Shown piece by piece: positions 63,421 to 64,000 of a DNA stretch of 64,000 nucleotides (position 1 is its first letter; every line of letters starts with the position of its first letter). The DNA is from Amylostereum areolatum. Lineage: Eukaryota > Basidiomycota > Agaricomycetes > Russulales > Stereaceae. The stretch covers positions 1-64,000 of the forward strand of contig SAXG01000004.1 of the NCBI GenBank assembly GCA_012932865.1. Reading direction: 5' to 3'. A model generated the notes under the pieces. That model was not told the DNA's origin and ran no database searches. It worked only from the letters and a program-made list of their open reading frames with translations. The translations under genes and the position numbers were made by a program.

Positions 63421-64000
63421 TTTTCGGAAGTGATGGAAGAGCTGTGCTCGCTGTCGCGCTCGACGAGCTCAAGTCTCGGCACTTGCCGAGACTCGGGAAC
63501 TGCCGAGACACATTCCCAATTGGGAAGGCGTGCCAGCTCACTCTTCTTCTCTCTTCCACCATCTCCCTGCTGCCACGTCGCCATGCCGCCATCCCCCCAC
63601 GTCCAACGACACCCTCAACGACGCCGCCAATGCCCTAAACGCCAACGATGCGCTCAACAGCGCCTTTACGGCGCCAACGCGTCGCGCCTGACCCAGTGAG
63701 TCCCCTCTCCCTTTTTTCTATTTCTCTCTCTGCTCACCCCTCCTCCGCGCCCACGCCCACGCTCGCCCCTCTCCTGCGCACACGCCCACGCCTGCCCCTC
63801 CTCCACGCTTGTCTCCTCCCGCCACCCCCTACGGCCGTGTCCCTGCGTGCGCCGTGTGTCGCTTTGGCGACGCGCGGTTGCCCAGGCGACCGTGCCACGT
63901 GGCTGCCACGGCACGCCGTGTTCGTGCCCATGGCATGTGCACATGCGCAGTGGCTACGCGAGTGGCAGTGCGGGCGAGTGTGGGGGGGGGGGGGGCGAGT
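63421..64000 (+). repeat. Hairpin/C-rich module, third partial copy, cut by the window end
   Basis: GTCTCGGCACTTGCCGAGAC palindrome at 63474-63493, a further CTGCCGAGAC and the palindrome ATTCCCAATTGGGAA follow, then C-rich tracts to 63830. The start of copy 2 at 37500 has a similar GTCTCGGCA...TTGCCGAG stem. Ends with a run of about 13 G at 63980. Confidence 0.5.

Overview
This window reads as a gene-poor, transposon-saturated block of a filamentous fungal genome, most likely a basidiomycete (Agaricomycetes). That placement is an inference from three things: KDZ-type transposases with a CxC-like zinc cluster, tyrosine-recombinase (DIRS/Ngaro-like) retrotransposons, and chromodomain Gypsy elements with short spliceosomal introns nearby. 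I found no intact single-copy host gene. The only host-like coding sequence is a broken septin fragment carried inside a DNA element. Nearly every coding region is decayed, and many premature stops look like C-to-T changes at CpG.

Layout. 1-2826: 3' half of a Copia element, interrupted by a 503-bp TRIM-like element whose 209-bp LTRs each contain a tRNA-like fold; a solo copy of the same LTR sits inverted in the Copia LTR. 3433-27068: a heavily interrupted palindromic element (called L1 here). Each arm has a unique terminal segment followed by an array of ~170-bp repeats. Into it are nested a tyrosine-recombinase retrotransposon (A, ~4012-13590), a second one (B, ~4843-10369) inside the gag of A, a hAT-like element (14855-16271), a decayed Gypsy (17763-25258) with a solo LTR of another family in its 5' LTR, and a solo Gypsy LTR (26565-26988). 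27240-32979: a composite of minisatellite, G-rich tract, a hAT-like element with perfect 8-bp target duplication (28856-30338), hairpins and C-rich tracts, and a broken Tc1-like transposase. 32980-41446: a second palindromic element (L2) with diverged but co-linear arms, holding a second copy of the minisatellite/hairpin composite.

41447-49946: two decayed KDZ transposase genes, the first split by a solo Gypsy LTR, separated by another hAT-like element (45697-46847). 49947-61165: a Gypsy (element 3, minus strand) whose chromodomain is split by a complete Gypsy (element 2, 50526-59751, target duplication TCCAA). The 5' LTR of element 2 is split in turn by a 2.1-kb terminal-inverted-repeat element carrying septin exons. 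61166-62670: a Copia gag, leader, half-tRNA primer site and LTR, joined in frame to the Gypsy integrase. 62671-64000: AT-rich unassigned DNA, then another hairpin plus C-rich module.

The genes do not form a pathway. They are layers of insertion whose order can be read from target-site duplications. The satellite arrays, nesting and CpG decay suggest silenced heterochromatin, possibly pericentromeric; this is inference only.
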